From assembly GCA_947631755.1 (NCBI GenBank), contig CANRMO010000045.1, positions 1 through 14,033 of the forward strand: a DNA stretch of 14,033 bases, read 5' to 3'. Positions 11,819 through 14,033 of the stretch are shown piece after piece. The notes below the pieces were generated by a model, which worked only from the letters and a program-made list of their open reading frames with translations, was not told the DNA's origin and made no database searches. The translations under genes and the position numbers were made by a program. The stretch's first letter is position 1; every line of letters begins with the position of its first letter. This stretch comes from an uncultured Lachnospiraceae bacterium. GTDB lineage: Bacteria > Bacillota > Clostridia > Lachnospirales > Lachnospiraceae.

Positions 11819-14033
11819 ATGGAAACATTACTGGCCCCCCTGCGGGAACTGGATGAATATAATCAATTGAAGATTGCGGTGGAAAGGGGCAATACCCCGG
11901 TGCAGGTGATCGGATGCATGGATTCCCAGAAGTGCCATTTTATCTACGGGATGGAAGAGTTGTCCGGTGTACGGCTGATCGTCACCTACAATGAGATCCG
12001 CGCGAAAGAAATCATGGAAGATTATCGGATGTATGACCGGAACGTGATGTATTACCCGGCGAAGGATCTGATCTTTTACAGCGCAGATGTCCACGGACAG
12101 GCCATAGTCAAAGAGCGGCTGAAAGTAGTGAAAGCACTGGCCGAGGGGACAGAGGCTACGATCGTCACGACGATTGACGCGGGGATGGACTTCTGCATTC
12201 CTTTTGAAAAATATATAGAGAGCACTATCACGGTCTCTGAGGGGGATATGCTGGATCTGACAGAAATGCAGAAAAAGCTTTCAGATATGGGGTATGAAAA
12301 TACGGCCCAGGTAGAGTGGGAGGGAGAATTTTCTGTCCGGGGCGGTATTTTGGATGTATTTCCGCTGACTGAGGAATGTCCCTGCAGGATCGACCTCTGG
12401 GGGGATGAGGTTGACACGATCCGGAGCATTGATGTGGAGAGCCAGCGCTCAGTGGAAAACCTGGAGCAGATCCGCATCTATCCGGCGGCGGAAGTGTTCA
12501 TGACCGAGGATATGGCCCTGCGTGGCATGCGCAATATCTATAAGGATATGGAGACCTGTACCGGGAAGCTGAGGGAGCAGGGAAAGAAAGAGGAGGCGGC
12601 GAGGCTGCGCCAGAATGTGGAGAATTTCCGGGAGACCTTTGAGGCGTACCACGGCATGGTGAATCTGGAGAGCTTTCTCACTTATTTTACCAGGGATACC
12701 GTATCTTTTTTTGACTATTTCAGAAACCGTGAGGCTGTGGTTTTTCTGGATGAGCCGAACCGCTGTGTGGAAAAGGCGGAGGCGGTGGAGTATGAGTTCC
12801 GGGAGAGTATGTCGGGACGGCTGGAAAAGGGCTATATTCTGCCGGGGCAGATGGATGTGCTCTACTCCCTGCCGCAGATTTTTTCAAAATTGCAGCGGGG
12901 GAAATTTGTACTCTTTTCCACACTGGACGCGGCGGTGAGAGATATCACAGTTCAGAGGAAATTTTATTTCCGGACTCAGCCGACAGCGGCTTATAACAAT
13001 AATTTTGCCATGCTGGCAAAAGATATCAGCCGACTGAAAAAAAAGAAATACCGGATTCTTCTTCTGTCCGCCTCAGAGACGAGGGGGCGGAGGCTCTGCC
13101 AGGATTTGATGGATTTTGATATCACGGCATTTTATGACGGGAAAATGGAAAGGGAACTTAAGCCCGGTGAGGTGATGGTGAGCAGGGGAAATGTGCGGTC
13201 TGGCTTTGAGTACCCGGATCTGCAGTTTGTTGTCGTGACAGAGAGTGATATTTTCGGAAACCGTGCAAAGAAGAAAAAGAAAAAGGTAAAGCGGTACGAT
13301 GGCGCGTCCATCCAGAGCTTTAATGATCTGAAGATCGGGGACTATGTGGTGCATGAGAACCACGGCCTCGGTATTTACCAGGGAATCGAAAAAATAGAAA
13401 AGGATCAGGTTGTCAAAGATTATCTGAAGATTTCCTATGCGGCGGGGAGCAATCTCTATGTGCCGGCCACTTCACTGGAGATCCTGCAGAAATATGCCGG
13501 GAGCGATGCCAAAGTGCCAAAGCTGAACCGGCTCAATTCCCCGGAGTGGAAAAAGACGAAGTCCCGTGTGCGGGGGGCAGTCCGGGAGATCGCTGAGGAG
13601 CTGGTGGAGCTGTATGCAAAGAGGCAGGAGAAGCAGGGGCACGCATTTGAAAAAGATACGGTGTGGCAGAAAGAGTTTGAGGAGCTTTTCCCTTATGAGG
13701 AGACAGACGACCAGCTCAGAGCCATTGAGGATACGAAAGCGGATATGGAGAGCACAAAGATTATGGACCGGCTGATCTGCGGCGACGTCGGGTACGGCAA
13801 GACAGAGATTGCCATCCGGGCGGCGTTCAAGGCGGTGATGGATAACCGGCAGGTGGCGTTCCTCGTGCCGACGACGGTTCTTGCCGTGCAGCACTACAAT
13901 ACGTTCGCACAGCGGATGAAAGATTATGGCATTAATGTAGAGCTGCTGTGCCGTCTCCGGACGGCGGCAGAACAGCGGAAGACCATCGAGGGACTGAAAA
14001 AAGGGAGTGTGGATATTGTCATCGGTACGCACC
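11819..14033 (+). CDS. mfd: Transcription-repair coupling factor Mfd (N-terminal 738 residues, runs off the window)
   Basis: Mfd is a DNA translocase that pushes stalled RNA polymerase off damaged template and recruits UvrA. The frame is open from the ATG at 11819 to the window end with no stop. The N-terminal part (~1-330) is the UvrB-like module, including EFSVRGGILDVFPL, with a degenerate P-loop (GCMDSQKCHF), as is usual. Residues ~500-560 form the RNA-polymerase-interacting domain (LKIGDYVVHENHGLGIY). The translocase core begins with Walker A GDVGYGKTE (655-663) and continues through VPTTVLAVQHY to DIVIGTH at the edge. The DEEQ box, motifs IV-VI and the UvrA-mimicking C terminus lie beyond. 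A lysine-rich stretch (near residue 485-490) joins D3 and the RNA-polymerase domain. The start codon abuts the pth stop (TAGATG) and has only a distant GGGAGA, so translation is probably coupled to pth. Confidence 0.95.
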   Translation, partial: METLLAPLRELDEYNQLKIAVERGNTPVQVIGCMDSQKCHFIYGMEELSGVRLIVTYNEIRAKEIMEDYRMYDRNVMYYPAKDLIFYSADVHGQAIVKERLKVVKALAEGTEATIVTTIDAGMDFCIPFEKYIESTITVSEGDMLDLTEMQKKLSDMGYENTAQVEWEGEFSVRGGILDVFPLTEECPCRIDLWGDEVDTIRSIDVESQRSVENLEQIRIYPAAEVFMTEDMALRGMRNIYKDMETCTGKLREQGKKEEAARLRQNVENFRETFEAYHGMVNLESFLTYFTRDTVSFFDYFRNREAVVFLDEPNRCVEKAEAVEYEFRESMSGRLEKGYILPGQMDVLYSLPQIFSKLQRGKFVLFSTLDAAVRDITVQRKFYFRTQPTAAYNNNFAMLAKDISRLKKKKYRILLLSASETRGRRLCQDLMDFDITAFYDGKMERELKPGEVMVSRGNVRSGFEYPDLQFVVVTESDIFGNRAKKKKKKVKRYDGASIQSFNDLKIGDYVVHENHGLGIYQGIEKIEKDQVVKDYLKISYAAGSNLYVPATSLEILQKYAGSDAKVPKLNRLNSPEWKKTKSRVRGAVREIAEELVELYAKRQEKQGHAFEKDTVWQKEFEELFPYEETDDQLRAIEDTKADMESTKIMDRLICGDVGYGKTEIAIRAAFKAVMDNRQVAFLVPTTVLAVQHYNTFAQRMKDYGINVELLCRLRTAAEQRKTIEGLKKGSVDIVIGTH

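Noticed and set aside
13472..14032. Open frame of 186 codons on the minus strand
   Set aside because: It is antisense to the conserved RNA-polymerase-binding and translocase domains of mfd and has no family signature.

Overview
The window looks like a chromosomal segment from a spore-forming-lineage Firmicute, most likely a Lachnospiraceae-type clostridium. The evidence is the paired GlgC/GlgD ADP-glucose pyrophosphorylase, SpoVG, a DnaD protein with two tandem DnaD C-terminal domains next to a DnaC/DnaI-type helicase loader, a long divergent PRPP synthetase, and the pth-mfd pair. Coding GC is moderate and no RNA genes, CRISPR arrays or insertion sequences were seen.

Layout. (1) Positions 1-896, plus strand: the C-terminal end of a class A penicillin-binding protein, with an in-frame stop at 45-47 and an AT-rich first ~60 bases, so the gene is either broken or begins in disturbed sequence. 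(2) Positions 909-4275, minus strand: an operon read right to left as dnaD (split into two frames by an apparent 2-nt loss at 3588/3589), dnaC-type helicase loader, then prs, whose ATG overlaps the loader stop codon. (3) Positions 4276-4618: a 343-bp intergenic region holding the dnaD promoter, a leader hairpin, an AT-rich segment (about 20% GC) and about eight DnaA-box-like 9-mers. Three of these lie end to end at 4416-4442 and five lie within 4531-4617. (4) Positions 4619-6001, minus strand: murC. (5) Positions 6002-6222: divergent promoters for murC and glgC. (6) Positions 6223-8855, plus strand: glgC-glgD-spoVG, closed by a strong terminator at 8895-8928. (7) Positions 8953-11063: a histidine-phosphatase family protein coupled to a secreted glucosaminidase. 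(8) Positions 11067-14033: a strong promoter, a 144-nt leader, pth, and a directly abutting mfd that runs off the window.

How the genes fit together. The left half combines chromosome replication initiation (DnaD, helicase loader) with precursor supply (PRPP) and cell-wall synthesis (MurC, PBP). The DnaA-box cluster lies immediately upstream of the DnaD/loader promoter, which suggests direct coupling of DnaA to loader expression, or a DnaA-titrating or origin-like site away from dnaA itself. The right half is glycogen synthesis plus a neighbourhood resembling the Bacillus spoVG-glmU-prs-ctc-pth-mfd block, with the sugar-nucleotide pyrophosphorylases glgC/glgD where glmU would stand and prs on the other side of the divergent region. 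GlgD lacks the 23-residue stretch that carries the FEEKP sugar-phosphate motif in GlgC, consistent with a non-catalytic subunit.

The most interesting items are the DnaA-box cluster, the frameshift in dnaD, and the internal deletion in GlgD.
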